Notes under the pieces: generated by a model
The model's input: only the letters and a program-made list of their open reading frames with translations
The model's database searches: none
Told to the model about the DNA's origin: nothing
Shown here: in pieces, positions 31,696-32,222 of the stretch
Layout: each line of letters opens with the position of its first letter
Numbering within the stretch: position 1 is the first letter of the stretch
Assembly: GCA_001931905.2 (NCBI GenBank)
Contig: MSJI02000812.1
Span: forward strand, 38,588 to 70,809
Reading direction: 5' to 3'
From: Cladosporium sp. IMV 00045
Taxonomy: Eukaryota > Ascomycota > Dothideomycetes > Cladosporiales > Cladosporiaceae
Length of the DNA stretch: 32,222 nt
Position numbers and translations under genes: made by a program

Positions 31696-32222
31696 TGAGT
31701 CGCTTCTGTGAAACGATGGCAAGAATCAATGAGCGACAGTACGAAAACCGGCTTCCAACACAGGGAAGTGCCACAAGTGTGATTCTGATGAGTCGCAACT
31801 CGAGGAATCTCAAGGAGGAAGTGCAGCTGGACTGCAGCTGTGATGCTTGAAGCAATGTTTGGTGAAGCCGCCCATGAAGAGCGCCTAAAGTCGGCTAGTT
31901 AAACGCGGAGCGGCAAGAAAGACAGATGAACGATCGATGGTTGGATTCGTTTGAAAGACCAAGAGGTTAGCTCGCGCAGAACAGCTTCGAGATGTAAGCA
32001 GGACTTCAGGCGCAACAACCCGGCAAGCGTCGCCGGGCGGTTGATATCGAAGGTGGGCGTCTAGGTAGGCGGACAGGGTTCGCTGGTGGCGCCGATCGCG
32101 GGTCGGGGAGAGACGTCTAAACGGCCAAGGCGGCAGGACGGTTGTGACGTGCGCGGGGAGTAGCGCCGGCCGGCGGAAGCGCGAACAGGGTCCGAGTGTG
32201 CAGATCGACGACAGGTGGAGCT
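31696..32222. promoter_or_regulatory. Upstream region of the Zn2Cys6-acetyltransferase gene
   Basis: 527 bp to the window end. The distal half is GC-rich and contains no convincing coding frame. It presumably holds the promoter and 5' leader. No operator was identified. Confidence 0.4.

Noticed and set aside
1..32222. Secondary-metabolite gene cluster
   Set aside because: The Zn2Cys6 gene is not accompanied by a polyketide synthase, peptide synthetase, terpene cyclase, P450 or transporter; the other genes are house-keeping or of unknown role.
1..32222. tRNA, rRNA, CRISPR array or transposon
   Set aside because: No cloverleaf with A/B boxes, no rRNA-like block, no regularly spaced short repeats and no transposase or reverse-transcriptase motif were seen on either strand.

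Overview
The window reads as nuclear chromosomal DNA of a filamentous ascomycete, most likely a Dothideomycete-like fungus (inference). Genes are short and closely packed. Introns are 50-140 nt with GT-AG borders and CTAAC or CTGAC branch sites. The house-keeping proteins match fungal families, and there are fungus-only families: Zn2Cys6, the WAGN-type C2H2 proteins and DUF7580. No bacterial-style operon, tRNA, rRNA, CRISPR array or transposon was recognised. One 20-base assembly gap lies at 21531-21550.

Layout: (1) 1-676 is the 3' end of a PP2C phosphatase of the Ptc2/Ptc3 type, then 2.5 kb without a convincing gene. (2) 3208-4638 is PCT1, choline-phosphate cytidylyltransferase. (3) 5121-10346 is module A: a DUF7580 gene on the minus strand, divergent from a plus-strand multi-zinc-finger gene that ends next to an out-of-frame GATA finger. 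(4) 10396-20403 is a block of conserved genes in strictly alternating orientation: ALG10(-), PSF2(+), mitochondrial uL3(-), LTO1(+), RAD52(-), KEX1(+). (5) 20900-22000 is a decayed tandem-repeat surface-type protein gene around the gap, then about 2 kb without a recognisable gene. (6) 23970-28632 is module B, a second DUF7580/C2H2 divergent pair in the same orientation as module A, with coding lesions in both members. (7) 29511-31695 is a Zn2Cys6 plus hexapeptide acetyltransferase fusion on the minus strand.

The conserved block covers core functions: phospholipid synthesis, N-glycan precursor assembly, replication (GINS), mitochondrial translation, Fe-S delivery to Rli1, recombinational repair and secretory processing. 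It shows no common pathway; the genes simply share divergent promoters.

The part most worth attention is the pair of accessory modules flanking that block. Each has a protein with a hydrophobic N-terminal helix and a kinase-like C-terminus, head-to-head with a WAGN-type C2H2 protein, about 18.5 kb apart. In module A the DUF7580 gene looks intact; in module B both partners carry frame disruptions. This suggests, without proving, that the two genes act as a functional unit that was lost together in B.
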